A DNA stretch of 64,000 bases from Streptomyces asoensis (GTDB taxonomy: Bacteria; Actinomycetota; Actinomycetes; Streptomycetales; Streptomycetaceae): NCBI RefSeq assembly GCF_013085465.1, contig NZ_CP049838.1, positions 5,704,001-5,768,000 on the forward strand, in the 5' to 3' direction. Of the stretch, positions 52,453-61,754 are shown in pieces. The notes under the pieces are model-generated. The model made no database searches and was not told the origin of the DNA. It saw only the letters and a program-made list of their open reading frames with translations. A program made the translations under genes and the position numbers. Each line of letters starts with the position of its first letter. Position 1 is the stretch's first letter.

Positions 52453-53400
52453 TCATCGCCGTCGTCGGTGCAGCGCGATCGCCGCCGCCGTGCCGCCCGC
52501 CACCGCGCCCACGCCCGCCGCGGCCGGGATGCCGACCTTCGCCGCCTTGCGGCCCGTGCGGTAGTCGCGCAGCCGCCAGTCGAGGTTGCGCGCGTGCTTG
52601 CGGAGCTTGGCGTCGGGGTTGATGGCGTAGGGGTGGCCGACGAGGGAGAGCATCGGGATGTCGTTGTGGGAGTCGCTGTAGGCGGCGCAGCGGGAGAGGT
52701 CCAGGTTCTCCGCCGCGGCCAGCGCGCGTACCGCCTCCGCCTTCGCGGGGCCGTGCAGCGGCTCGCCCACCAGCCTGCCCGTGTAGACGCCGTCGACGGA
52801 CTCCGCGACCGTGCCCAGCGCGCCGGTCAGGCCGAGGCGGCGGGCGATCACCTGGGCGATCTCCACCGGGGCCGCCGTGACCAGCCACACCTTCTGGCCC
52901 GCGTCCAGGTGCGCCTGGGCGAGGGCCCGGGTGCCCGGCCAGATGCGCTCGGCCATGTACTCGTCGTAGATCTCCTCGCCGATCGACATCAGCTCGGAGA
53001 CCCGGTGGCCCTGCACGATGGAGAGCGCCGAGTCGCGGGCCTCCTGCATGTGCTCGGGGTCCTCGACGCCGGCCAGCCGGAACCACGCCTGCTGCCAGGC
53101 GAAGCGGGCCAGGTCGCGGGTCTCGAAGAACTTGCGTTTGTACAGGCCACGGCCGAAGTGGAAGAGCGCGGCGCCCTGCATCACGGTGTTGTCGAGGTCG
53201 AAGAAGGCGGCGGCCATCGCGTCGCCGTGCACCGGGAACTGCGGTTCCCGGTCGGGGGTGTCCAGGGGTGTCAGGGTCTCCTGGGAGTCCAGGTTTTCCT
53301 GGGTGGACTTGCGGGCTGCCTCCGCCGAGGCCTCGCCTGCCAACACGCTCCGCGCCGTGGCGGAGCGCCTACGGGGAGTGAGCCATCCTAGAGCGGCCAT
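52453..53400 (-). CDS. SerB-like HAD-IB phosphatase
   Basis: 315-residue HAD subfamily IB hydrolase. Motif I is AFFDLDNTVMQG (about 64-75), motif II VWLVTAAPVEIA, and the late motif YSDSHNDIPMLSLVG. The C-terminus has a hydrophobic Ala/Gly/Val stretch followed by HRRRR, possibly a membrane anchor with a basic stop. The substrate may be phosphoserine or a phospholipid-derived phosphate. The ATG at 53400 lies six bases after a minus-strand TATGCT hexamer (53407-53412): leaderless. It is divergent from the glutaredoxin-like gene. Confidence 0.88.
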   Translation of the reverse strand: MAALGWLTPRRRSATARSVLAGEASAEAARKSTQENLDSQETLTPLDTPDREPQFPVHGDAMAAAFFDLDNTVMQGAALFHFGRGLYKRKFFETRDLARFAWQQAWFRLAGVEDPEHMQEARDSALSIVQGHRVSELMSIGEEIYDEYMAERIWPGTRALAQAHLDAGQKVWLVTAAPVEIAQVIARRLGLTGALGTVAESVDGVYTGRLVGEPLHGPAKAEAVRALAAAENLDLSRCAAYSDSHNDIPMLSLVGHPYAINPDAKLRKHARNLDWRLRDYRTGRKAAKVGIPAAAGVGAVAGGTAAAIALHRRRR

Positions 53401-53502
53401 GGCGTGAGCATAGCCAGTCCGTTCGGTGGTTCCGGAGCCGAGAGGTTCGAAGGGTGTGAACTCTCCGCGACCGCGCCGTTAAAGAAGCGCGAGAATGGCG
53501 GT

Positions 53503-53775
53503 ATGACTCCCCTCTTTCGACGTAAGGCCGCAGCGGGCGAGCGGTCGGTCACCCTCATCCGTAAGTCCGGTTGCCATCTGTGCGACGACGCCGAGCGCGT
53601 GATCGAGAAGGTCTGCGGGGAACTCGGTGTGTCCTGGGAGCAGAAGGACATCGCCGACGACCAGGAGCTGTACGACCAGTACTGGGAGCAGATCCCGGTG
53701 GTGCTCGTCGACGGCAGGCAGCACACGTTCTGGCGGGTGGACGAGAGTCGCCTGCGCAAAGAACTGGCCGGGTGA
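53503..53775 (+). CDS. Glutaredoxin-like protein (DUF836 type)
   Basis: 90-residue thioredoxin-fold protein with a C-x2-C active site in RKSGCHLCDDAERVIEKV and the cis-Pro region QIPVVLVDGR. It is likely a thiol oxidoreductase. The ATG at 53503 lies six bases after GAGAAT (53491-53496), with no ribosome site: leaderless. It sits just upstream of the NADH-sensing rex operon, so a role in redox balance is plausible. Confidence 0.88.
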   Translation: MTPLFRRKAAAGERSVTLIRKSGCHLCDDAERVIEKVCGELGVSWEQKDIADDQELYDQYWEQIPVVLVDGRQHTFWRVDESRLRKELAG

Positions 53776-53891
53776 GGAACTGACCGAGCAGTACAAGGCT
53801 GTACCGAACGTCGCTTAGGATCGATGGCGGTTTTGTCTCGGGGGCGGGATTCACGAGGAGAGTGGCGGTTTTGCCCCCTGGAATGTTGCGC

Positions 53892-53905
53892 GTGACCCCG
53901 GTCAC
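53892..53905. promoter_or_regulatory. Candidate Crp-type palindrome upstream of rex
   Basis: GTGACCCCGGTCAC, a perfect palindrome (extended to CGTGACC-CC-GGTCACG), matches GTG-N6-GNCAC described for Streptomyces Crp. It lies 27 bases ahead of the Rex operator, well placed for an activator of the rex promoter. Confidence 0.5.
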
Positions 53906-53932
53906 GTTGGCCGGGCAAATCGGACACCATCT

Positions 53933-53961
53933 TTGTGCACGCGTTCACAAAGACATAGCCT
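53933..53961 (+). promoter_or_regulatory. rex promoter with Rex operator (ROP)
   Basis: TTGTGCACGCGTTCACAA (53933-53950) matches the Rex operator TTGTGAAnnnnTTCACAA at nearly all positions. The first six bases, TTGTGC, can serve as the -35; a 17-bp spacer leads to -10 TAGCCT (53956-53961). Bound Rex would cover the -35 and spacer, giving NADH-sensitive autoregulation of rex-hemACD. Confidence 0.92.
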
Positions 53962-54026
53962 GCTGTCGACGGGGCGGTCTGGGTACGTGTGACCGCCTAC
54001 AGCCCCGCTCTACCCGCAGGAGCACC

Positions 54027-54791
54027 GTGGCAACTGGCCGAACTCACCGACCGGCGACCCGTAGCCGAGGGATTCCCGAGGCCACCGTCGCCCGGCTTCC
54101 GCTGTACCTCCGCGCGCTGACCGCACTGTCGGAGCGCTCGGTACCCACGGTCTCCTCCGAGGAGCTCGCGGCCGCGGCGGGGGTCAACTCCGCCAAGCTG
54201 CGCAAGGACTTCTCCTACCTGGGTTCCTACGGGACGCGGGGTGTCGGCTACGACGTCGAGTACCTCGTCTACCAGATCTCCCGCGAGCTCGGGCTGACCC
54301 AGGACTGGCCGGTCGTGATCGTCGGTATCGGTAACCTCGGCGCGGCCCTGGCCAACTACGGCGGCTTCGCCTCGCGCGGGTTCCGGGTCGCGGCGCTCAT
54401 CGACGCCGATCCCGCGATGGCCGGGAAGCAGGTCGCCGGGATCTCCGTCCAGCACAGCGACGGCCTGGAGAAGATCATCTCCGACAACGGCGTCTCCATC
54501 GGTGTCATCACCACCCCGCCGGGCGTCGCCCAGCAGGTCTGTGACCGGCTCGTGGCCGCCGGCGTCACGTCCATCCTGAACTTCGCGCCGACCGTGCTGA
54601 CCGTTCCGGACGGCGTCGACGTGCGCAAGGTCGACCTCTCCATCGAGCTCCAGATCCTCGCCTTCCACGAGCAGCGCAAGGCCGGCGAGGAGGCCGCGGC
54701 GAACGAGAGCGCCGTACCGGCCCCGGCCGGCCGCGCCGACTCCACCGACCAGGGACCCGACGGGGACGTACCCGCCGTGATGCCGGCATGA
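54027..54791 (+). CDS. rex: Redox-sensing repressor Rex
   Basis: 254-residue NAD(H)-binding repressor. A winged helix lies at about 10-85 (SSEELAAAAGVNSAKLRKDFSYLGSYGTRGVGY), the Rossmann fold begins VVIVGIGNLGAALANYGGF, and a swapped C-terminal helix ends in FHEQ. The extra tail from about 220 is Ala/Pro-rich. NADH binding releases it from DNA. GTG start at 54027 with AGGAG five bases ahead. hemA overlaps its stop by four bases, so the operon rex-hemA-hemC-hemD links NADH level to haem synthesis. Confidence 0.96.
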   Translation: MATGRTHRPATRSRGIPEATVARLPLYLRALTALSERSVPTVSSEELAAAAGVNSAKLRKDFSYLGSYGTRGVGYDVEYLVYQISRELGLTQDWPVVIVGIGNLGAALANYGGFASRGFRVAALIDADPAMAGKQVAGISVQHSDGLEKIISDNGVSIGVITTPPGVAQQVCDRLVAAGVTSILNFAPTVLTVPDGVDVRKVDLSIELQILAFHEQRKAGEEAAANESAVPAPAGRADSTDQGPDGDVPAVMPA

Positions 54792-56524
54792 GTCTCCTCG
54801 TCGTCGGGCTGAGCCACCGCAGCGCTCCGGTCAGCGTGCTGGAGCGGGCCTCGCTGTCCACGGACGCGCAGTTCAAGCTGCTCCAGGACACGGTCGCCGC
54901 CGAACCGGCCGCCGAGGCCGCGGTCCTCGCCACCTGCAACCGGATCGAGCTGTACGCCGACGTGGACAAGTTCCACGCCGGTGTCGCCGAGCTGTCCACG
55001 CTGCTCGCCCAGCACAGCGGGGTCGGGCTCGAGGAGCTCACCCCTTACCTGTACGTGCACTACGAGGACCGCGCCGTCCACCACTTCTTCTCGGTGGCCT
55101 GCGGTCTGGACTCCATGGTCGTCGGCGAGGGCCAGATCCTCGGACAGATCAAGGACTCCCTGGCCCGGGCACAGGAGCTGCACACCGCCGGACGGCTGCT
55201 GAACGACCTGTTCCAGCAGGCCCTGCGGGTCGGCAAGCGCGCCCACTCCGAGACCGGCATCGACCGCGCCGGGCAGTCCCTGGTCACCTTCGGCCTGGAG
55301 CAGCTGGCCGCGGGCGGGGACGTTGCCGCGTGGGCGCGGGGCAAGAAGGCGCTGGTCATCGGCGCCGGTTCGATGTCCTCGCTGGCCGCCGCCACGCTCG
55401 CGCGCGCCGGGGTCGCCGAGGTCGTCGTCGCCAACCGCACCCCCGACCGGGCCGAGCGGCTCGCCCACCTGCTCGAAGAGCAGTACGGACAGCGCCTGAC
55501 CGAGGGCGGCGACACGGACGTGTCGGCCCGCGCGGTACCGATGGAGTCGGTGCCGGCCGAGCTGACACGTGCCGACGTGGCCGTCTCCTGTACCGGGGCG
55601 ACGGGCCTGGTCCTGACGGCGGAGGCGGTCGCCGAGGCCGTCGAGGGCCGCACCGGGGCACCCGCCGCCTTCGACGACGAGGCGACGGACGTACGGCCGC
55701 TGCCGCCCACCTCGGTCGGCACCGACGAGAACTGCCCCCTGGACCTGGCCGCCGTACAGCAGGCCCCCGTGCAGCAGTCCGGCTTCTCCGTGCTGGGGGA
55801 GGCCGCCGTCGCCGGGATGGACGCGGCGACGCTGGAGCAGCACGCCGCCTGGGTCGACAACGCGACCGTGGACCGCCGGCTCGCCGCCCGTCGCAGCCCC
55901 GAGGCCGACGCCGAGCTGATCACCGCGCTCGCCGCGACCGCCGCCACCCTCGGCCGTATCCCCGAGCGTCGCAGGCCCGAGCCGGTCGCCACACCCGTCC
56001 GGCCGGAGCCGGTGCTCTTCCTGCTCGACCTGGCGATGCCGCGGGACGTCGACGCGGCCGCGCACCGGCTGGCCGGGGTGCGGCTGGTGGACATCGAGTC
56101 GCTGGCGGAGGCCTCGGCCGACGCGCCGATGGCCGCCGACGTCGACCAGGTGCGGCGGATCGTAGCCGACGAGGTCGCCGCCTTCGGCGCCGCGCAGCGG
56201 GCCGCGCACATCACGCCGACCGTGGTCGCCCTGCGCACCATGGCCGCCGACGTCGTGGCCACGGAGATCGCCCGGCTCGACGGGCGGCTGCCCGGCCTGG
56301 ACGACAAGCACCGCGCCGAGATCACCCAGACCGTGAAGCGGGTCGTCGACAAGCTGCTGCACGCGCCGACCGTACGGGTCAAGCAGCTCGCGGCCGAGCC
56401 CGGCGGCGTCGGGTACGCGGACGCGCTGCGGACCCTGTTCGACCTCGACCCGGAGGCGGTGGCCGCCGTTTCCCGGGCCGAGGAAAGCACCGAGAAGAAC
56501 GCAGAGAACCGAGGGCCGGCATGA
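54788..56524 (+). CDS. hemA: Glutamyl-tRNA reductase HemA
   Basis: 578-residue NADPH-dependent reductase, first committed step of the C5 tetrapyrrole pathway. Catalytic C50 is in LATCNRIELYA. The NADPH site is VIGAGSMSSLAAATL. The C-terminal dimerisation helices end in YADALRTLFDLD. It is about 130-150 residues longer than typical HemA; the extra sequence lies between the nucleotide-binding and dimerisation parts (about 270-390) and is Ala/Pro/Asp-rich. ATGA overlap with rex and ATGA overlap with hemC. Confidence 0.96.
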   Translation: MSLLVVGLSHRSAPVSVLERASLSTDAQFKLLQDTVAAEPAAEAAVLATCNRIELYADVDKFHAGVAELSTLLAQHSGVGLEELTPYLYVHYEDRAVHHFFSVACGLDSMVVGEGQILGQIKDSLARAQELHTAGRLLNDLFQQALRVGKRAHSETGIDRAGQSLVTFGLEQLAAGGDVAAWARGKKALVIGAGSMSSLAAATLARAGVAEVVVANRTPDRAERLAHLLEEQYGQRLTEGGDTDVSARAVPMESVPAELTRADVAVSCTGATGLVLTAEAVAEAVEGRTGAPAAFDDEATDVRPLPPTSVGTDENCPLDLAAVQQAPVQQSGFSVLGEAAVAGMDAATLEQHAAWVDNATVDRRLAARRSPEADAELITALAATAATLGRIPERRRPEPVATPVRPEPVLFLLDLAMPRDVDAAAHRLAGVRLVDIESLAEASADAPMAADVDQVRRIVADEVAAFGAAQRAAHITPTVVALRTMAADVVATEIARLDGRLPGLDDKHRAEITQTVKRVVDKLLHAPTVRVKQLAAEPGGVGYADALRTLFDLDPEAVAAVSRAEESTEKNAENRGPA

Positions 56525-57489
56525 GCGGCATGAGTACGAAGGCACTGAGACTGGGGACGAGGCGAAGCAGACTCGCCATGGCCCAGTCCGGGCAGGTCGC
56601 GGACGCCGTGAGCCAGGTGACCGGACGGCCCGTGGAACTCGTCGAGATCACCACCTACGGTGATGTCTCCCGCGAGCACCTCGCGCAGATCGGCGGCACG
56701 GGCGTCTTCGTGACCGCGCTGCGCGACGCGCTGGCCAAGGGCGAGGTCGACTTCGCGGTTCACTCGCTGAAGGACCTGCCGACCACCCAGCCCGAGAACC
56801 TGGTCCTGGCCGCCGTACCGGTGCGCGAGGACCCCCGCGACGTGATCGTCGCCCGGGACGCGCTGAAGTTCACCGACCTGCCGCGCGGGGCACGCATCGG
56901 TACGGGTTCGCCGCGCCGCATGGCGCAGCTGAACGCGTACGCGCGCAGCCACGGGCTGGACATGGAGACCGTGCCGATCCGCGGGAACGTCGACACGCGG
57001 ATCGGGTACGTGCACGACGGCGAGCTGGACGCGGTGGTGCTGGCGGCGGCCGGCCTCAGCCGCATCGGCCGCATCGACGAGGTCACCGACTTCCTGTCGA
57101 TAGACACGGTTCTGCCCGCTCCCGGCCAGGGAGCACTGGCGATCGAGTGTGCCGCGGACAACGCGTCACTGATCGCCGCGCTCGGTGAGCTCGACGATCC
57201 GTTCACACGGATCGCCGTGACCGCCGAACGGTCCCTGCTCGCCGCCCTGGAGGCCGGCTGCTCCGCCCCTGTGGGCGCGCTGGCCGACCTTCTGGCCGAC
57301 GGGCAGATTGTCAACGAAATGCGCCTGCGTGGCGTCGTCGGTACCCCCGACGGCACGCGCATGGTGCAGCTGTCCACCACCGGTCCCGTGCCCGAGACGC
57401 ACGACGGGGCAATGGCGCTCGGTCGCGAACTCGCAGCCGAGATGCTTGCCCAGGGCGCGGCCGGTCTGATGGGGGAGCGAGCACTGTGA
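56521..57489 (+). CDS. hemC: Porphobilinogen deaminase (hydroxymethylbilane synthase) HemC
   Basis: 322 residues. Family motifs: LRLGTRRSRLAMAQ, the catalytic Asp region DFAVHSLKDLPT, RGNVDTRI, and the dipyrromethane-cofactor cysteine in LEAGCSAPVGA. It polymerises four porphobilinogen units. Translationally coupled on both sides (ATGA with hemA, GTGA with hemD). Confidence 0.97.
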   Translation: MSGMSTKALRLGTRRSRLAMAQSGQVADAVSQVTGRPVELVEITTYGDVSREHLAQIGGTGVFVTALRDALAKGEVDFAVHSLKDLPTTQPENLVLAAVPVREDPRDVIVARDALKFTDLPRGARIGTGSPRRMAQLNAYARSHGLDMETVPIRGNVDTRIGYVHDGELDAVVLAAAGLSRIGRIDEVTDFLSIDTVLPAPGQGALAIECAADNASLIAALGELDDPFTRIAVTAERSLLAALEAGCSAPVGALADLLADGQIVNEMRLRGVVGTPDGTRMVQLSTTGPVPETHDGAMALGRELAAEMLAQGAAGLMGERAL

Positions 57490-59189
57490 GCCCCACCGCC
57501 CTTCCAGCCGCTGGTCCTGAACACGGGCACGTCACCTTCCTGGGTGCCGGACCCGGGGATCCGGGACTACTGACTCTGCGCGCCGTGGAGGCGCTTGCGC
57601 ACGCGGACGTCCTCGTCGCCGAGCATGAGGTGCTCGACGTCGTACGGACGCACGCGAGGCCGGGCGTCGCCGTCGTGAACGCGGAAGCGGGTCCATCGGA
57701 CCCTCTTCCGGGCACGGGCGCGCCCCTCCCGACGATCGTTGACGGCACGTCAACAACCGCTGAGGTACCCGCTGTGCGCGATGCCGCACATCTTGTCATG
57801 GAGGCCGCGCGGGGCGGCAGGCGGGTCGTCCGTGCGGTGACCGGGGACCCGGGACTTGATACGTACGCGGCGGCGGAAATGCTCGCCTGCGCGGCGGCCG
57901 GTGTTCCCTTCGAGGTCGTACCCGGTGTCGCGGCCGTCGTCGGCGTGCCCGCGTACGCCGGTGTGCCGCTGCGGGACGCGCAGGGCGCCGACGTCCGGTT
58001 CGTCGACGCGCGCACGGCTTCGGACCGCTGCTGGACCGAGGTCGGGGCGTCCGACGGCACGGTCGTCGTGTCGACGACCCTCGACTCCGTCGCCTCGGCC
58101 GCCGGCGAGCTGGTGTCGGCGGGGCGCAAGCCCGATACGCCGATGACGGTCACGGTGGCGGGTACGACGACGCGGCAGCGGACCTGGACGGCGACCCTGG
58201 GCACGATCGCGCAGACGCTGAAGCAGGCGAAGGTGCTGCCCTCGCCCGAGGGCGGCCGGCCGGTCATAGTCGTGGTCGGTGAGCGTTCCGCCCCCGCCCA
58301 GCGCGACCAGTTGTCGTGGTTCGAGTCCAAGCCGCTGTTCGGCTGGAAGGTGCTCGTGCCGCGTACGAAGGAGCAGGCGGTGTCGCTCTCCGACCAGCTG
58401 CGGTCGTACGGGGCCGTGCCGCACGAGGTGCCGACGATCGCCGTCGAGCCGCCGCGCACCCCCCAGCAGATGGAGCGCGCGGTCAAGGGCCTGGTGACGG
58501 GCCGCTACGAGTGGATCGCCTTCACCTCGGTGAATGCCGTCAAGGCGGTGCGCGAGAAGTTCGAGGAGTACGGGCTCGACGCGCGTGCCTTCGCCGGCAT
58601 CAAGGTCGCGGCGGTGGGCGAGCAGACGGCGAAGGCGCTGGTCGCCTTCGGTGTGAAGCCGGATCTTGTACCGAGCGGTGAGCAGTCGGCTGCCGGGCTC
58701 CTCGAGGACTGGCCGCCCTACGACCCGGTCTTCGACCCGATCGACCGGGTGTTCCTGCCGCGCGCGGACATCGCCACCGAGACCCTGGTCGCCGGGCTCA
58801 TCGAGCTGGGCTGGGAGGTCGACGACGTCACCGCCTACCGGACCGTACGGGCCTCGCCGCCGCCGGCGGAGACCCGGGAGGCGATCAAGGGCGGCGGCTT
58901 CGACGCCGTGCTCTTCACGTCGTCGTCCACCGTGCGGAACCTGGTGGGCATCGCCGGCAAGCCGCACAACGTGACGATCATCGCCTGCATCGGTCCCGCC
59001 ACGGCCAAGACGGCCGAGGAGCACGGGCTGCGGGTCGACGTCATGGCGCCCGAGCCGTCCGCCCTCAAGCTGGCCGAGGCACTGGCCGACTTCGGCCTGC
59101 GTCGGCGGGCGGCGGCCCAGGAGGCCGGTGACCCGGTCAGCCGGCCGAGCGAGCGGCGTCCGGGTGCGCGGAGGCGACGGGCTACGTAA
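57486..59189 (+). CDS. hemD: Fused uroporphyrinogen-III methyltransferase-like / uroporphyrinogen-III synthase
   Basis: 567 residues. The N-terminal half (about 14-260) has the fold pattern of the SAM-dependent uroporphyrinogen-III C-methyltransferase (VTFLGAGPGDPGLLTLRAVEAL, EVVPGVAAVVGVPAYAGVPL). The GDPxxFGRGGEE motif is replaced by TGDPGLDTYAAAEML, so methyltransferase activity is doubtful. The C-terminal half (about 270-535) is an intact HemD: VLVPRTKEQA, FTSVNAVKAVRE, VDDVTAYRTV, VLFTSSSTVRN. It starts with GTG overlapping the hemC stop. Fusions of this kind are common in actinobacteria. Confidence 0.9.
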   Translation: MSPTALPAAGPEHGHVTFLGAGPGDPGLLTLRAVEALAHADVLVAEHEVLDVVRTHARPGVAVVNAEAGPSDPLPGTGAPLPTIVDGTSTTAEVPAVRDAAHLVMEAARGGRRVVRAVTGDPGLDTYAAAEMLACAAAGVPFEVVPGVAAVVGVPAYAGVPLRDAQGADVRFVDARTASDRCWTEVGASDGTVVVSTTLDSVASAAGELVSAGRKPDTPMTVTVAGTTTRQRTWTATLGTIAQTLKQAKVLPSPEGGRPVIVVVGERSAPAQRDQLSWFESKPLFGWKVLVPRTKEQAVSLSDQLRSYGAVPHEVPTIAVEPPRTPQQMERAVKGLVTGRYEWIAFTSVNAVKAVREKFEEYGLDARAFAGIKVAAVGEQTAKALVAFGVKPDLVPSGEQSAAGLLEDWPPYDPVFDPIDRVFLPRADIATETLVAGLIELGWEVDDVTAYRTVRASPPPAETREAIKGGGFDAVLFTSSSTVRNLVGIAGKPHNVTIIACIGPATAKTAEEHGLRVDVMAPEPSALKLAEALADFGLRRRAAAQEAGDPVSRPSERRPGARRRRAT

Positions 59190-59201
59190 CGGCCGAGGGC
59201 G

Positions 59202-60596
59202 TCAGGGGACCGGCGCGACCGTGTGCCCGTGGCGCAGCAGGTTCTGCGGGTCGTACGTCGACTTCGTGCGGCGCAGACGGTCGTGGACCTCGGGCGTCCA
59301 GGCGCGGGCGCGGTCGGCTTGGCCGCCCGGGGTGCCGTGCAGGTTGACCATCGTGCGGCCTGTGCCGTAGGGGGCCATCGCGGTGTACAGGGCGGCCGTG
59401 GCCGCCTCCACCGCGGCGGCGGCCTCCGGGCCGGCCAGGACGCCGACCGACTCCAACAGGTACGCGGCGTCGCGGGCGCATACCGCGTCCTCGACGGCGG
59501 CCGGTTCGGCCAGTGCGCCGCCCATGTGGCGCAGCTCGACCAGGAGGAGCGGGTAGTCCTCGCCCGCGTCCGGGCCGGTCTGCGCCAGCAGGGTGTCCAC
59601 GGCCTCGGGGGTCAGGTCGCGCAGCAGCGCGCAGCACTCGCGGGCCGGGATGGGGTCCTGCGGGTCCTGGTAGATCTCGTCGACCTTGCGGTAGTCCAGG
59701 TCGGCCACCGTGTCGAACTCGACCGGCGCGGCCGCGCGCAGCGGCGCCAGCAGGGGGTCCGCCGCGGCCGGGTCGCCGGTCCAGGCGACCGCGACGCGGG
59801 CGAAGAAGCGGCCGCGCATCGGTTCGGGGATGATCGGCAGCGGGGGCAGCCGCAGCAGGGTGAAGCCGGTGCACATCTCGTCCGGCACGGTGGGCGCCCA
59901 GTCCGCGTAGGCGCGCAGCAGGGGCTCGGCGTGCTCGCCTGCGCAGTAGATGCCACCGCCGACGACGCGGCTCAGCGGCACCAACCCGGTGACCAGGGAC
60001 GTCACCACGCCCACGTTCCCCTTGCCGCCGCGCAGTGCCCAGAACAGGTCGGGCTCGTGGTCGGCGTCCGTCTCGTGCAGGGTGCCGTCCGGGGTGACGA
60101 CCTGGAGGGAACGAACCAGGTCGGAGGCGAACCCGTAGGCCCGGCCGAGCAGCGGCAGCCCGCCGCCCAGGGTGTAGCCGACCACCCCGGCGTCGGTCGC
60201 GGAGCCGTTCAGCGCGGCGAGCCCGTGCGGGACCGAGGCCTCCAGCAGCAGCCGCCACTTCACGCCGGCGCCGACGGTCGCGGTCCGCGCCTCGACGTCG
60301 ATCGACACGTCGGTCATCCGGGCGGTGTTGATCAGCAGGCCGCCGTCCATGGGGAAGTTCGCGCCGTGTCCGGTGGCCTGGACGGCGACGGGCGTGCCGG
60401 TGGCGGCCGCCCAGCGCATCGCCGTCACGACGTCGTCGGCGCCGGTCGCGCCCACGACGACGTCCGGGGCGTGCCGGGCCGCCAGGTTGAAGGTGGCGAC
60501 CTCGGCGTCGTAGCCCTCGTCCCCGGGACGCAGCACCGGGCCGCGCAGGTCGGAGAGGGCGAAGAGGTCTGGGGTGGGGTGGTGCGTGGCGGTCAT
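59202..60596 (-). CDS. FAD-binding (BBE-type) oxidoreductase
   Basis: 464-residue PCMH-type flavoprotein related to berberine-bridge and glycolate-type oxidases. The FAD domain includes [22 protein letters not shown] (its His is the usual position for covalent flavin attachment), [23 protein letters not shown], and [15 protein letters not shown]. The C-terminal BBE segment is [17 protein letters not shown]. Substrate unknown, typically a sugar or phenolic secondary metabolite. ATG with AAGGAGG well placed. It is convergent with hemD, 12 bases apart, and divergent from hemB. Confidence 0.92.
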   Translation of the reverse strand: MTATHHPTPDLFALSDLRGPVLRPGDEGYDAEVATFNLAARHAPDVVVGATGADDVVTAMRWAAATGTPVAVQATGHGANFPMDGGLLINTARMTDVSIDVEARTATVGAGVKWRLLLEASVPHGLAALNGSATDAGVVGYTLGGGLPLLGRAYGFASDLVRSLQVVTPDGTLHETDADHEPDLFWALRGGKGNVGVVTSLVTGLVPLSRVVGGGIYCAGEHAEPLLRAYADWAPTVPDEMCTGFTLLRLPPLPIIPEPMRGRFFARVAVAWTGDPAAADPLLAPLRAAAPVEFDTVADLDYRKVDEIYQDPQDPIPARECCALLRDLTPEAVDTLLAQTGPDAGEDYPLLLVELRHMGGALAEPAAVEDAVCARDAAYLLESVGVLAGPEAAAAVEAATAALYTAMAPYGTGRTMVNLHGTPGGQADRARAWTPEVHDRLRRTKSTYDPQNLLRHGHTVAPVP

Positions 60597-60750
60597 CGCG
60601 GCCTCCTTGAGCGCAGGAGTGGCCGTCGTGGTCCTTCTTCCCAGGATGGACCCGGGGCGTTCACGGTGCATACGGGCGGGGCCGGCGGCCTCCCTCGGGC
60701 CGACGGGGCGTCGGCAAAGGTGCCCCCGGGCCGGGCGTAGCGTAGGGCGT

Positions 60751-61743
60751 ATGACGAAGTACGGATCCTTTCCCGGTGCGCGTCCCCGGCGGCTGCGCAC
60801 CACTCCCGTCGTGCGGCGCATGGTCGCGGAGACCCGGCTGCACCCGGCCGATTTCATCCTGCCCGCGTTCGTGCGGGAGGGCGTGAGCGAGCCGGTGCCG
60901 ATCCAGGCCATGCCCGGCGTCGTGCAGCACACGCGCGACAGCCTGAAGAAGGCCGCGCTGGAGGCCGTACAGGCCGGGATCTCCGGGATCATGCTCTTCG
61001 GGGTGCCGGAGGAGTCCAAGAAGGACGCGCTCGGCACGCCCGGGACCGACCCGGACGGGATCCTCCAGGTCGCCATCCGGGACGTGCGGGCCGAGGTCGG
61101 GGACGACCTGCTCGTCATGTCCGACCTGTGCCTGGACGAGACGACCGATCACGGGCACTGCGGGGTGCTGGACGATCAGGGGCGCGTCGACAACGACGCC
61201 ACCCTGGAGCGGTACGCCGAGATGGCACAGGTCCAGGCCGACGCGGGCGCCCATGTCGTCGGGCCCAGCGGGATGATGGACGGGCAGATCGGGGTCATCC
61301 GCGATGCCCTCGACCAGATCGGCCGCGAGGACGTCTCGATCCTCGCGTACACCGTCAAGTACTCCTCCGCCTTCTTCGGGCCCTTCCGGGAGGCCGTGGG
61401 CTCGTCCCTGAAGGGCGACCGGAAGACGTACCAGCAGGATCCGGCGAACCTCCGTGAGTCGCTGCGCGAGCTGGCGCTGGATCTGGAGGAGGGCGCCGAC
61501 ATGGTCATGGTGAAGCCGGCCGGCCCCTACCTCGACATCCTGGCCCGGGTCGCCGACGCCGTGGACGTGCCGGTCGCCGCCTACCAGATCTCCGGCGAGT
61601 ACTCGATGGTCGAGGCCGCCGCCGAGAAGGGCTGGATCGACCGCGACCAGGCGATCCTCGAGACGCTGACCGGCATCAAGCGGGCCGGAGCGCGGAACAT
61701 CCTCACCTACTGGGCCACCGAAGCGGCCCAGAAGCTGCGGTAG
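60751..61743 (+). CDS. hemB: Delta-aminolevulinic acid dehydratase (porphobilinogen synthase) HemB
   Basis: 330 residues, second step of the C5 tetrapyrrole pathway. The active-site lysines are in [14 protein letters not shown] and [12 protein letters not shown]. The metal-binding segment reads [16 protein letters not shown]: the middle position of the zinc triad C-x-C-x7-C is Asp, so a zinc plus magnesium or magnesium-dependent enzyme is likely. The ATG at 60751 is seven bases after TAGCGT (60738-60743) with no ribosome site: leaderless, and so separate from the Rex-controlled hem operon. Confidence 0.96.
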   Translation: MTKYGSFPGARPRRLRTTPVVRRMVAETRLHPADFILPAFVREGVSEPVPIQAMPGVVQHTRDSLKKAALEAVQAGISGIMLFGVPEESKKDALGTPGTDPDGILQVAIRDVRAEVGDDLLVMSDLCLDETTDHGHCGVLDDQGRVDNDATLERYAEMAQVQADAGAHVVGPSGMMDGQIGVIRDALDQIGREDVSILAYTVKYSSAFFGPFREAVGSSLKGDRKTYQQDPANLRESLRELALDLEEGADMVMVKPAGPYLDILARVADAVDVPVAAYQISGEYSMVEAAAEKGWIDRDQAILETLTGIKRAGARNILTYWATEAAQKLR

Positions 61744-61754
61744 TTCGCCTGCTT

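Noticed and set aside
59223..60740. 505-codon plus-strand frame opposite the FAD oxidoreductase
   Set aside because: Low-complexity Gly/Val/Gln/Asp shadow; the minus-strand flavoprotein has clear motifs.
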